Virus record (IMG/VR): IMGVR_UViG_3300020205_004484
Coordinates: 1 to 35,019 of that record
DNA: 35,019 nt
Direction: 5' to 3' (one strand)
From: a virus
Shown here: positions 21,709 through 29,023 of the stretch, piece by piece
Layout: each line of letters starts with the position of its first letter
Numbering within the stretch: the stretch's first letter is position 1
The notes under the pieces: model-generated
What the model saw: the letters and a program-made list of their open reading frames with translations, nothing else
Database searches by the model: none
Told to the model about the DNA's origin: nothing
Made by a program: the position numbers and the translations under genes

Positions 21709-22216
21709 AGGGTATGACCCTTACGCTGATATTCGTGGGGATTCTAAGGGTAGTTTTAAGACTGACCTACAGTTCGGCAAGGTTGGGGAAGACGATGCAT
21801 CTATGTTGGCTCAAGCGATGCTGGATGGTTGGGTCGAAGTCAAGAGTGATGCTTTCGGCAACGGGAATATATTTATTGAATTGGCGCATTGTCTTGGCAG
21901 AAAAACGAATCCAGATGGCTCTTTTGTTTGGACAAAATCAGGGCTCAATGTCACTCAAGCAAAGTTCTGGATGTATCTGAAACTTAGCCCTGGGGGTGTT
22001 TTCCGCAGTGCGCTAATACTCGAAACATCTCGGCTAAACAAGTTTCGCTCTTGGTTTAAAGAGAACAATGGGACCAGTATTATGGCCTCTGGCTCAAAAT
22101 CTACTGGCTACATGATTGGCAATGCTAATGGCGAGACGCCAACGTTGGGGTTAAGAATAATATCTTCAGATTTAAGTCAGATTATGTACAGTAAGGACTG
22201 GGATGAGCAACAATAA
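21695..22216 (+). CDS. putative PD-(D/E)XK-type nuclease, 174 aa
   Basis: ATG21695 with GAGGGG just upstream. Residues about 22-70 show KTDLQFGKVGEDD, then DGWVEVKSDAFGNGNIFIEL. The D...ExK core (VEVKSD) followed by GNIFIE is the arrangement seen in small phage endonucleases of the PD-(D/E)XK superfamily. The next segment (TKSGLNVTQAKFWMYLKL) also fits their usual continuation. It would be a metal-dependent DNA endonuclease, perhaps for recombination or host DNA breakdown. The assignment rests on motif reading, so it is moderate. Confidence 0.6.
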   Translation: MFQSEGYDPYADIRGDSKGSFKTDLQFGKVGEDDASMLAQAMLDGWVEVKSDAFGNGNIFIELAHCLGRKTNPDGSFVWTKSGLNVTQAKFWMYLKLSPGGVFRSALILETSRLNKFRSWFKENNGTSIMASGSKSTGYMIGNANGETPTLGLRIISSDLSQIMYSKDWDEQQ

Positions 22217-22487
22217 GGTAATCAACATTTTTGGCGAAGAGGTTCACTCTATTGACAACGCATTGAATGCTGTGCTCAATGTCTTAGAAAAAGAGATGGG
22301 CAAGCCTTTAGATACTTTGAATAATACCGAGAGACTAAATGCCTTCCGTCGTTTATTGGAAATGGGTGTTTTTAGTTTGAGGTATGCGGTTCCTGTCATT
22401 TCTGAAGAATTCGCTATTAGCCGCACTGCCGTTTACAACGCCTTAAATAAATTGGGCTACATAGATACAAGAGATATACGCAAATGA
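22203..22487 (+). CDS. helix-turn-helix protein, 94 aa
   Basis: Overlaps the previous gene by 14 bases and the next by ATGA. The N-terminal half is helical. The C-terminal segment PVISEEFAISRTAVYNALNK is a good HTH (E-E-F-A-I-S-R-T-A-V-Y core, FIS/MarR-like recognition helix). It probably binds DNA and may regulate the neighbouring genes. No enzyme motif is seen. Confidence 0.7.
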   Translation: MSNNKVINIFGEEVHSIDNALNAVLNVLEKEMGKPLDTLNNTERLNAFRRLLEMGVFSLRYAVPVISEEFAISRTAVYNALNKLGYIDTRDIRK

Positions 22488-22777
22488 GTAGTGTAGAGAA
22501 TGAGCATGATGATTCTACGGTTTTGGAAATTCTGGAAACATTATTGTCCACACATAATGCTGCTGAGGAAAATGGAATACCTATTCGCATATCTTTAACT
22601 GCAGAGTTTATTAAGGATATTATAGACGAATTAAAAAATAATATTACAATATTATCTGACTCGGGTGAATTGGTATGTATTATTGAGGAGCCCCTGGCAT
22701 CCCAGGTTATCAACTCCGCCGTCAAGAAATATGTTGAGGAAGCAATACATAACTATATAGACGGCTATCAAACATAG
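22484..22777 (+). CDS. hypothetical protein, 97 aa
   Basis: Coupled to the HTH gene by ATGA. An acidic helical protein (VLEILETLLSTHN, FIKDIIDELKNNITIL) without Cys pairs in motif spacing, signal or membrane span. It may act with its HTH neighbour, but nothing in the sequence proves that. Family not recognised. Confidence 0.65.
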   Translation: MSSVENEHDDSTVLEILETLLSTHNAAEENGIPIRISLTAEFIKDIIDELKNNITILSDSGELVCIIEEPLASQVINSAVKKYVEEAIHNYIDGYQT

Positions 22778-22792
22778 AGAGGTAGGTGCGCC

Positions 22793-22963
22793 ATGTGCCT
22801 ATTATTTTTTTTAGCAGGAATTCTTATTGGTTATGTTACTTTCCGCCTCGCCACAGCACCACATCTATGGGACGCCGAAGAAGAAGCAAAATTCTACAAA
22901 AAGCAGTGGATTCTCTTAAAAAATAAAGAAGATATTGCTGAAGATAATATAAATAATCAATAA
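22793..22963 (+). CDS. small membrane protein, 56 aa
   Basis: A short gene with GAGAGGTAGGTG just upstream of ATG22793. The product starts MCLLFFLAGILIGYVTFRLA, one N-terminal membrane span, followed by a charged cytoplasmic-type helix (DAEEEAKFYKKQW) and an acidic Asn-rich tail. It lies 15 bases after the preceding gene, in the same direction. Good coding structure in a slot that would otherwise be empty. Confidence 0.65.
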   Translation: MCLLFFLAGILIGYVTFRLATAPHLWDAEEEAKFYKKQWILLKNKEDIAEDNINNQ

Positions 22964-22976
22964 ACATATTGATGAG

Positions 22977-23005
22977 TTGCTCCAAGTAATCTGATGCTGT
23001 AGCAT
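22977..23005 (+). promoter_or_regulatory. candidate promoter for the DUF932 gene
   Basis: TTGCTC (22977-22982), a 17-base spacer and TAGCAT (23000-23005), with AAGGAG (23026-23031) before ATG23038. Reasonable match to the other predicted promoters of the window. Confidence 0.42.
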
Positions 23006-23037
23006 ATCTCTATTGGATTTATCCAAAAGGAGTACAC

Positions 23038-24066
23038 ATGCCACATGACTTAGATTCAACAAAAAGCGGAAAAATTCGTATGGCTTATGCCGACCACGAG
23101 ATACCTTGGCATCGCCTCGGTACAGCGATGAACGGCCTCAGTACAGTAGAAGAAATGCTGCGTGCTGCAGAGGCAGATTATAATGTAGTCATTGCTGGAG
23201 TTGCTGCGGTAGATATCGATGGGCAAGTTATTCTTGGCGTTGATGGAAAACCCTTAATTATCGAAGACAGTCGCGCCACCGTACGAATCAACTATGACGG
23301 AACTTACGACGCATTGTCTACGGTAGGAACACGATACGTTGTTCAACAAAATAAGGACTGTCTCACTAGGGCTCTACAGATAGTCGGCGCTGCAGATAAA
23401 GATGCTGTAGTCGACACATGTGGCGTGCTTAATGGAGGAAGAGAGTTCTTTGCATCCATCGACCTTGGGGCACTGATTGTTGACCCGAAAGGCGTGAACG
23501 ACAAAATTGAACGTTTCCTGCTGGTTCGTAATGGACACGATGGGAAGACACCAATTACATATGCAAACACCTCTATTCGTGCAGTATGTAAAAATACCAT
23601 CACTGCTGGCATGAAGGCTTCTCTTAAAGTATTCACAACTCGACATACCCGCAATCAGGATTTTGCAATTAATGAAGCAAAAAGTGTGCTGAATTTTTCT
23701 ACAGAATGGGCAGAAGACTTTGTGATGACTGCAGAAAAAATGCTGTCTATCCCCATTCCTGCTGGGTCGTTAAAGTTTGATTCTGTTATCAATAGCGTAT
23801 TCCCTAAAAAACGTGATGAAAGCGAACGGCAACGTATTAACAGGGAAGAAATTAATGACTTAATCCGCTCGATGTATTTGTCGGACAAAAACTCTGGTGC
23901 CGTCGGTTTTAATGGATGGGCCGTATATAACTCTGTTGTTGAATACTTTGACCACTACAGGGATGCCAAAGCAGACGACAGAGCCAGTTCTTCAATGGAC
24001 CCGACCTCATGGGTATCAAAAAAGAAGCAAGAAACCCAAGATTCTATTCTTTCATTGGTTCGTTGA
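23038..24066 (+). CDS. DUF932 phage/plasmid-like protein (TIGR03299 type), 342 aa
   Basis: Recognised from the family pattern: an N-terminal segment with PWHRLGTAMNG, a mid-region STVGTRYVVQQN, a core with GREFFASIDLG, and NTSIRAVCKNTI further on. DUF932 proteins are common in phages and plasmids. Their function is not settled; links to DNA recombination or anti-defence have been suggested. It starts after a clear AAGGAG and its own promoter-like site, so it may be an independently controlled and well-expressed early gene. Length is normal for the family. Confidence 0.87.
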   Translation: MPHDLDSTKSGKIRMAYADHEIPWHRLGTAMNGLSTVEEMLRAAEADYNVVIAGVAAVDIDGQVILGVDGKPLIIEDSRATVRINYDGTYDALSTVGTRYVVQQNKDCLTRALQIVGAADKDAVVDTCGVLNGGREFFASIDLGALIVDPKGVNDKIERFLLVRNGHDGKTPITYANTSIRAVCKNTITAGMKASLKVFTTRHTRNQDFAINEAKSVLNFSTEWAEDFVMTAEKMLSIPIPAGSLKFDSVINSVFPKKRDESERQRINREEINDLIRSMYLSDKNSGAVGFNGWAVYNSVVEYFDHYRDAKADDRASSSMDPTSWVSKKKQETQDSILSLVR

Positions 24067-24123
24067 TATTCGTGACACAATGGTATAGAGCCTTCCAGGC
24101 CCCCAATAGAAGGGTGATTTATC

Positions 24124-24561
24124 ATGTACCCAGAAGATGAAGATAACGAATTTTCTCGTGCAGATTTACTCAACTTTTTGGGTGATTTCATTAGTCAAAA
24201 TAGGAATGCGGAGACATTGTACCGCAACCATTTGTGTGGCGTTATTGTAGGCAGAATACTTGACGAATTTGGACCAGAGGGACTTTGTGAACTCATGATG
24301 CAGATTGACATCAAGGCAGGGTGGATTTCGGACATTATTTTTGAATCATCAGATTTTAATAATGCAATGTTTAAGCGTCATGGAATCTATGATGAGAAAA
24401 TCGTCAACAAAGCCCGCAGTACGGATTCGTTAAATGAATTGAATAAAAAAATTTGGCGTCTAAGAAAGAAGTATGCAAATATTATTGCTGATGAAATAGC
24501 GATAAAAGATTCAGAGTTTAATGCAGGAATTGATTCAGAAGACGAAACCGATATTGGTTAA
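24124..24561 (+). CDS. hypothetical protein, 145 aa
   Basis: ATG24124 with AGAAGGG upstream. An acidic, mainly helical soluble protein with a possible coiled segment (LNELNKKIWRLRKKYANIIA) and an acidic end (DSEDETDIG). A weak TTGATA...TATAGA pair (24063-24089, 15-base spacing) may be its promoter. It overlaps the next gene by TAATG. No family recognised. Confidence 0.65.
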   Translation: MYPEDEDNEFSRADLLNFLGDFISQNRNAETLYRNHLCGVIVGRILDEFGPEGLCELMMQIDIKAGWISDIIFESSDFNNAMFKRHGIYDEKIVNKARSTDSLNELNKKIWRLRKKYANIIADEIAIKDSEFNAGIDSEDETDIG

Positions 24562-24818
24562 TGATGTCTAGGTTCTGGCAAAAGTTTATTTATTTCTGCC
24601 CGCCATTTAATGGAACAGCAGAACAAATGAATGAGAATTTTGATTCACATATTTGGCGCGTTGTTGACTTAGCGGAAAGATTTGGCTACAAAGGTCTAGG
24701 AAAAGTATCCGAATGTAGGGTTTGCGAAATTATCGCAAGTAGCGAGCAAGCAAAATACGAATGTGGGAAAGCGCCAGAAGAAGTAACATTAGACGAATGG
24801 CAACGTCGAAATAAATAA
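24561..24818 (+). CDS. hypothetical protein, 85 aa
   Basis: Coupled by a TAATG overlap to the previous gene. Contains CRVC and a later lone Cys (YECGK), perhaps a metal site, plus aromatic residues in the first third (FWQKFIYFCPPF). It converges with the third whiB gene, the ends being four bases apart. Function unknown. Confidence 0.65.
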   Translation: MMSRFWQKFIYFCPPFNGTAEQMNENFDSHIWRVVDLAERFGYKGLGKVSECRVCEIIASSEQAKYECGKAPEEVTLDEWQRRNK

Positions 24819-24822
24819 AGTA

Positions 24823-25128
24823 CTACCCTCCCCACATTTGGGCTAAGGTGGGTCTAAGAGGTGCGATATTGCGTCGACGTTGTTCCGCTGCCAACTGACG
24901 ACTAGTAAGCCCAGCCCACACTCCATGCATGTCTACGGTAGGGAATTCTAGAGCATATTCGAGACAGGCAGGCCTTACTGGACAATCTGCGCAGAGTGCT
25001 CTAGCGGCAACAATGTATGTGATGTCTTTATGTTCCTTGGGAAACATGAGATACGTTTGACCTCTACAGGCAGCATTGTCCATCCATGCATAATCTGATT
25101 TATTTTCTACTGGTATTTCTGGTTTCAT
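24823..25128 (-). CDS. WhiB-family transcriptional regulator (third of three)
   Basis: 101 residues from ATG25128, supported by AGGAAA nine bases upstream; the longer frame to 25221 lies inside the Ntn-hydrolase gene. Ligands C21, C46, C49 and C55 (CADCPVRPAC), then GVWAG (69-73), a variant of the usual GVWGG, and an Arg-rich C-terminus (EQRRRNIAPLRPT). It overlaps the Ntn-hydrolase gene by 29 bases and so is probably co-transcribed with it and the phosphoesterase. The C-terminus (RPTLAQMWGG) differs from the other two copies. Confidence 0.92.
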   Translation of the reverse strand: MKPEIPVENKSDYAWMDNAACRGQTYLMFPKEHKDITYIVAARALCADCPVRPACLEYALEFPTVDMHGVWAGLTSRQLAAEQRRRNIAPLRPTLAQMWGG

Positions 25129-25756
25129 TTCTGGATTTCCTACTTTGTGTTGAATTGGCGTCTTGAGAAACGACATTGTATGGGTGTCCGCTATGAGGGT
25201 CGAACCTAGAGGCTGTCGCAAGAGCCTTCATAACGTAACGTTTAGCCTGAGAGATTGTGGGCGTCTTAGGGCAAAGAATACTGAGAGCCCCTATTGCGTA
25301 TGGTGCCCCAGAACCGATTGCGTAGACACCGCTCGAATCTGTTGCCCAGGCGTAATCGTTATCAATTTGATATATCGTCCTATTGACAGATATCAATAAA
25401 ACGGAACCATGCTCGGCCACATGCTGAGATGAATCTTTAGAAGGCGCTGAATAGCCATTAACGTCAAAGCATTCTCTAAGTGCGGGGATGAATTTAACAG
25501 TTATGAATTCATCAAGTTTCTTCCCTTTCATTCCTGCTGGAGGTTGAGGGGGAGTGAGGGCGTGGCTAACTAAATTAATTGCCCTAACATCACCTGCAAC
25601 ACCTATGAGGTAGGGTCCAACATTGGCAATTTTGGACATACTTAAAGCAAGTGTTTGAATATTTGTTGAAAAACCATCTCCATCTACGCTGAGAATACGG
25701 CTATCAGCGCACATGACAGAAAATCCGTCACCCTGAATGCCTACGATGGTTGTCAT
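25100..25756 (-). CDS. HslV/proteasome-beta-like Ntn hydrolase, 218 aa
   Basis: Read from ATG25756, four bases after the phosphoesterase stop. After Met removal the N-terminus is TTIVGIQGDG: Thr1 nucleophile, Asp17 in CADSR, and Lys in MSKIANVG (mature residue 41, aligned with Lys33 after an eight-residue insert). LIGVAGD and GSGAPYAIGAL are also beta-subunit-like. No propeptide is present, as in HslV. It should be a Thr protease or related amidohydrolase, probably oligomeric. No HslU/ARC-type unfoldase is in the window, so it may use a host partner or act alone. The C-terminal 20 residues are basic and polar. Confidence 0.78.
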   Translation of the reverse strand: MTTIVGIQGDGFSVMCADSRILSVDGDGFSTNIQTLALSMSKIANVGPYLIGVAGDVRAINLVSHALTPPQPPAGMKGKKLDEFITVKFIPALRECFDVNGYSAPSKDSSQHVAEHGSVLLISVNRTIYQIDNDYAWATDSSGVYAIGSGAPYAIGALSILCPKTPTISQAKRYVMKALATASRFDPHSGHPYNVVSQDANSTQSRKSRNETRNTSRK

Positions 25757-25760
25757 ATCT

Positions 25761-26987
25761 TTAGTCGCTTTTCTTTTGAGTAGCCTTAACTTTTTTTTCT
25801 TGAACAGGAGCGGGAGTATTCGAGATTCGCTCAGAAATAAATTCTTTGCCACGAAACATTCCCCAGCCAGAATAAATAGCCATGCACTCATATGAGAACT
25901 TATGGTCACCATCGTCTTCGTACATCACTATGCCAAGACCCTGTTGCCAGTTCTCGTAGCGCACCAATGGACGACCATCGAGGTCAACTCCGCCTCGCGT
26001 GCTTGGAATGGCTCCATCAATACGCGCAAGGCAACCAGGTGATGCTGCCATGATAGTTCTTGGGCCATCCCAATCTTCGCGAGTTTTGAAAGCCATCTCA
26101 ACACGATGGATGTGACCATAAATAACACTACTTTTTTCAGCGTTGAGATACACATGAGCAGTTGAGCCACCACTCTTTACGCGGTCGCCGTGAATGATGC
26201 GCAGTTTTTTGTTTACCCAGATATCTGAAGCGGGATATCCTGGACGGTATTCGACGCCAAAATCTTCCATTCTGCAAAGATAGGGAACACTGAGGACTGG
26301 CCATGATGCTGGTATATTGCCTTTACGCAAGCCATATGCTGCACCAGCATTTTGTACAAGATATTTTGGCATACGCTCTTCGTGGTTTCCTGCAAGCCAA
26401 ACAATTTGCGCATCCGGTGAAGCGTGACGCATCTCCGCACAGAAAGTTGTCGCCCTATCAATTGTTGCCTGAGTCGTAAGGGCATAACTTGGATAGGTGA
26501 CATATTTACCCATCTCTGGTAGGTCCAAGTTGTCACCAACACAAACGATAAGTTCTGGCTTTAAGTGCTTGATGACGTTGAGCGCAACACTAATAGCATC
26601 TTCGTCATGCGTTGGCTCCAAATCCCCATCACGATTTCTGAAATACCCAAATTGAATGTCAGGGACGACAACACATGTCTTAAAAGTTTCAGCCTTTTTA
26701 GGTGCGGAAGTATTTTTGGGTAGTTTGATTTCTGGTCCGCGTTGAACTACGGGCCACTCTGGTCCAGTTTCCCATTTGGGTGAAATCTGGATTGCTGCGA
26801 GGTCAACTATTTGAGGGTCGCCGTTGTCGTCCTTGAGCATTGACTGATAGATGGAAATTCTTGTAATATCTCCAACTTCACTGATGTCAATATTTTTCGA
26901 TGCAAGTAAGTCGGCAATCGCGCCAAGCGTCTTGGTATTTTTCGAGACTGACTCTACCTCTGTCAACTTACTTGAAAGGTTGCTCAT
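25761..26987 (-). CDS. calcineurin-like metallophosphoesterase, 408 aa
   Basis: From ATG26987 in an ATGA overlap with the upstream small gene. Metal-binding motifs in order: PDIQFG (D110; Gln replaces the usual His), VGDNLD (D152), GNHE (201-203), IIHGD (H266) and GHIHR (291-295). This is the classic two-metal phosphoesterase set. The N-terminal 100 residues look like a separate helical or HTH-type segment, and the C-terminal tail is Lys-rich. Phage members may act on DNA ends, nucleotides or proteins; the substrate is not evident. Operon partners are the Ntn hydrolase and whiB. Confidence 0.88.
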   Translation of the reverse strand: MSNLSSKLTEVESVSKNTKTLGAIADLLASKNIDISEVGDITRISIYQSMLKDDNGDPQIVDLAAIQISPKWETGPEWPVVQRGPEIKLPKNTSAPKKAETFKTCVVVPDIQFGYFRNRDGDLEPTHDEDAISVALNVIKHLKPELIVCVGDNLDLPEMGKYVTYPSYALTTQATIDRATTFCAEMRHASPDAQIVWLAGNHEERMPKYLVQNAGAAYGLRKGNIPASWPVLSVPYLCRMEDFGVEYRPGYPASDIWVNKKLRIIHGDRVKSGGSTAHVYLNAEKSSVIYGHIHRVEMAFKTREDWDGPRTIMAASPGCLARIDGAIPSTRGGVDLDGRPLVRYENWQQGLGIVMYEDDGDHKFSYECMAIYSGWGMFRGKEFISERISNTPAPVQEKKVKATQKKSD

Positions 26988-27250
26988 TTGTTGATAATCT
27001 CCTGCATGTCGGCACATTTACATGTCTTCTTTTTTAAAAGACACTTACGTGCATCTTCAATTGAACTTCTTCCAATTTCGATATTTTCTGATTCTAGTAC
27101 TGAATGAATAGAGCGACTGGAGATATCTTCATTTTTGATTAATGAAATCAACACTCCTTGACTCTCACTGTCCAATGCCTTGAGCATGGAATTAAACTTG
27201 CAAGTAAATGCTTGTTTTTCTAGCAATTCATTTAATGCATCTTTAAGCAT
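26984..27250 (-). CDS. small winged-helix-like protein, 88 aa
   Basis: ATG27250 with GAGGG about eight bases upstream; a GTG at 27259 lies closer to that site. The segment LIKNEDISSRSIHSVLESEN, then EIGRSSIEDARKC, resembles small actinophage HTH regulators in which a final Cys cluster follows; here it ends CLLKKKTCKCADM. First gene of the operon with phosphoesterase, Ntn hydrolase and whiB. It diverges from the winged-helix gene at 27320 across a 69-base spacer with an inverted repeat. Likely regulator of that divergent region; inference. Confidence 0.62.
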   Translation of the reverse strand: MLKDALNELLEKQAFTCKFNSMLKALDSESQGVLISLIKNEDISSRSIHSVLESENIEIGRSSIEDARKCLLKKKTCKCADMQEIINK

Positions 27251-27282
27251 TCTACGCACCCTCTCAATTTTGGTGTAGCCTG

Positions 27283-27314
27283 GTCTCCCAGAACACTAGC
27301 AATACCATGGAGAC
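27283..27314. promoter_or_regulatory. inverted repeat in a divergent spacer (candidate operator)
   Basis: GTCTCC (27283-27288) and GGAGAC (27309-27314) are complementary, 20 bases apart, between two divergent genes that both encode probable DNA-binding proteins. The second arm also contains the GGAGA ribosome-binding site of the gene at 27320. Confidence 0.35.
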
Positions 27315-27319
27315 ATGTA

Positions 27320-27649
27320 ATGGATATGGACAAAATGTTAAGTATGTGGGATACCGATGAACCTCAAGCAAAACCGGCGTTGCTTAGTACAACAGGTCGT
27401 GTCTTCTTCATGATGATGGTAAACCCAAAAATTACGCAGATAACAATGTCAATACTTTTCAATGTTTCCGAGGCAGCAATTGAAAAAGCGGTTGCAAATT
27501 TGGTAAATGCCGGTATCGTAGAAAGTGTTAAAAATGGAAGAAAAAATGAGTATTCCATTAATTGGGAAATTATTGAATTACACAATGATTTCAAGATGAT
27601 GAAAGAGATTTTTCAGAATGATGTTCAAAAAAGATTCACCAACCCATGA
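27320..27649 (+). CDS. winged-helix DNA-binding protein, 109 aa
   Basis: ATG27320 with GGAGA upstream. The segment from about 22 to 80 (TGRVFFMMMVNPKITQITMS, then VSEAAIEKAVANLVNAGIVE) fits a winged helix: helix, HTH and a wing (SVKNGRKNEYSIN). MarR/ArsR-like in outline. It overlaps the next winged-helix gene by 32 bases. Likely a transcription regulator of the lysogeny or early-late type. Confidence 0.72.
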   Translation: MDMDKMLSMWDTDEPQAKPALLSTTGRVFFMMMVNPKITQITMSILFNVSEAAIEKAVANLVNAGIVESVKNGRKNEYSINWEIIELHNDFKMMKEIFQNDVQKRFTNP

Positions 27650-27917
27650 TTTATTGGGTTTAGCAAAAGTATTCAATCGCCCATTTGCTCCTGGCGAAGT
27701 GCTCAAGATATTGGGAACTTTTGACGGGGAGTCACGCGTAGTGCGTTCAGCGAAATTACTTGCTCGACACGGATGTTTGCGTGATATGGATAATGGCACT
27801 TATGTGATTACTCAATTTGGAAAAGATACAATATACAAATACGCTAGTTGTACATATGACAAGTCGTACCCGCTACCTCAATCTAAGTCAGGATTTTCCA
27901 AGTCTTCCTTGTCGTGA
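27618..27917 (+). CDS. second winged-helix-like protein, 99 aa
   Basis: Overlaps the preceding gene by 32 bases. The segment HDLLGLAKVFNRPFAPGEVL, then SRVVRSAKLLARHGCLRDMD, followed by GTYVITQFGKDTI, fits HTH plus wing. The last 40 bases of the gene overlap the 3' end of the opposite-strand gene at 27878, so the final Ser-rich residues are encoded antisense to another protein. It may form a pair with the gene before it. Confidence 0.65.
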   Translation: MMFKKDSPTHDLLGLAKVFNRPFAPGEVLKILGTFDGESRVVRSAKLLARHGCLRDMDNGTYVITQFGKDTIYKYASCTYDKSYPLPQSKSGFSKSSLS

Positions 27918-28249
27918 GTATTTTTACTAACGAGCCAGGCACGAAACATGTCGTCATCCAGTGGGACGAACCATAGTTGCGCTGCTTCGATGTCGTACTT
28001 ATCCCCGACAAGCGACCAGCAGATAGTTAAAAACTCTTTTGCTGGGCATACGCCCACGTTGCAATCCAAACCAAAACGTGTTACGAAGAACTCAACGACA
28101 CATCCATAGCGTTCATGCCTGCATTCTCCACCGGCTGTATTGGGGCAGTAGACATCGATTATTTCTAATTCAGATTTGTTGATTTGAAGAAATAGTTTGT
28201 GGCCATCGTTATGCCATAGCATTTCGCTGTCATTGATGAGTGTGGACAT
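27878..28249 (-). CDS. hypothetical protein, 123 aa, Cys-rich
   Basis: ATG28249 with AAAGG upstream. The middle has CPNTAGGECRHERYGC and FGLDCNVGVC, a Cys/His set that may bind metal. The end is acidic (DKEDLENPDLD). The layout resembles a conserved small family of actinophages, but I cannot name it. It converges with and overlaps the second winged-helix gene. A nested hairpin lies between it and the holin-like gene upstream. Confidence 0.65.
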   Translation of the reverse strand: MSTLINDSEMLWHNDGHKLFLQINKSELEIIDVYCPNTAGGECRHERYGCVVEFFVTRFGLDCNVGVCPAKEFLTICWSLVGDKYDIEAAQLWFVPLDDDMFRAWLVSKNTHDKEDLENPDLD

Positions 28250-28259
28250 ATTGGCCTTT

Positions 28260-28307
28260 GTTGAGATTTATATTTTTTGCCTACGTTTTTAAGCAGGCAT
28301 CCTCAAC
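28260..28307. other. nested stem-loops between genes
   Basis: The outer arms GTTGAG (28260-28265) and CTCAAC (28302-28307) enclose an inner GCCTAC/GCAGGC stem (28279-28284 and 28293-28298). There is no T-run after the stem on the minus strand, so it is not a standard terminator. It could mark mRNA processing or attenuate between the lysis genes and the gene at 27878. Confidence 0.4.
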
Positions 28308-28316
28308 ATGAGCCTA

Positions 28317-28550
28317 CTATTCGCTATCGGCTCTGTCAACTTTATTGAACACGGAGTTTATTTCCGCTACAGATAGTTTACCGTCATCTAGGTACGCCCG
28401 GGACAACCCTTCGACAACTTGTGCCACTCCGGCGACGCCAGCCATGAAGGCTGCCTTCCATAGGGGGATATTGGCGATAGCGCCAGCCCCAATAACACCA
28501 AGCCCTGAGGCTGCAAATGTTGCCAAAATACGAAATGCAAGAGTTTTCAT
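28317..28550 (-). CDS. holin-like small membrane protein, 77 aa
   Basis: ATG28550 with AGGGA upstream. Two membrane segments (ILATFAASGLGVIGAGAIA and AAFMAGVAGVAQVVEG) and a charged C-terminus with DDGKLSVAEINSVF, similar in layout to phage holins of r1t-like type. A holin would permit endolysin release or membrane depolarisation. It is the last gene of the lysis-type cassette. Other small membrane proteins nearby could equally be the holin. Confidence 0.7.
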   Translation of the reverse strand: MKTLAFRILATFAASGLGVIGAGAIANIPLWKAAFMAGVAGVAQVVEGLSRAYLDDGKLSVAEINSVFNKVDRADSE

Positions 28551-28574
28551 GATTTTTATCCCTAATAATTGTTT

Positions 28575-28754
28575 TTATTCTTCAAATTCACCTTTTGCGT
28601 GGTCGTTGATATGACCATCAATTTTAATCTCAATGCGATTCAATGACTGTACGACGAGGTTGTGGTCATCCTTGTTCTCTTTGCGACCCTTCTGAATAAT
28701 CACCGTCAAAATAGCAAACACTCCACCAATGACTGCAACAATGACGGCCTCCAT
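28575..28754 (-). CDS. small membrane protein with N-terminal span, 59 aa
   Basis: A short gene whose ATG overlaps the previous stop (TGATG). The product has an N-terminal membrane segment (AVIVAVIGGVFAILTVII), then a basic-to-charged soluble tail (QKGRKENKDDHN ... GEFEE) that may be coiled. The layout fits a pinholin/antiholin partner or an i-spanin-like protein. Coding quality is supported by tight coupling and a filled gap. Confidence 0.65.
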   Translation of the reverse strand: MEAVIVAVIGGVFAILTVIIQKGRKENKDDHNLVVQSLNRIEIKIDGHINDHAKGEFEE

Positions 28755-29023
28755 CAGATTTCCGAATCCGTGTCGTTATTGCCTTTGCGTGAATTGGAAA
28801 TCATTAATCCAGCAAGGGTTCCGGTAATGAACGTGGCAACGCTTGATAAAACGCTAAAAAACATTTTGTCGTTCTCTGCCTGAACGCCGATGGGTTGAGT
28901 GACGAACACGAGCGCATACAGGATTGCCCCTGTCGTAACAAGAAGCACCCCTCCAAGGACGCAACCAATAACAAATTTCAGGCGAGCGTCTAACTCGTCT
29001 GCTGTATAGCGTTTCTTACTCAT
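28754..29023 (-). CDS. two-span membrane protein, 89 aa (holin/antiholin candidate)
   Basis: From ATG29023 (AAGGAAG upstream), overlapping the lipoprotein gene by ATGA. Two membrane spans (VIGCVLGGVLLVTTGAILYA and SVLSSVATFITGTLAGLMIS) with a basic N-terminus and a charged tail. Position between lipoprotein and holin-like genes in the endolysin cluster makes a lysis role likely. Confidence 0.65.
   Translation of the reverse strand: MSKKRYTADELDARLKFVIGCVLGGVLLVTTGAILYALVFVTQPIGVQAENDKMFFSVLSSVATFITGTLAGLMISNSRKGNNDTDSEI

Noticed and set aside
25757-25912. N-terminal extension of the Ntn hydrolase
   Set aside because: It overlaps the phosphoesterase and would bury Thr1; MTTIVG at 25756 gives the catalytic N-terminus.
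28279-28298. Stem-loop as intrinsic terminator for the lysis operon
   Set aside because: The T-rich side is on the wrong side of the stem for the minus-strand transcript, so it was only listed as a nested structure.
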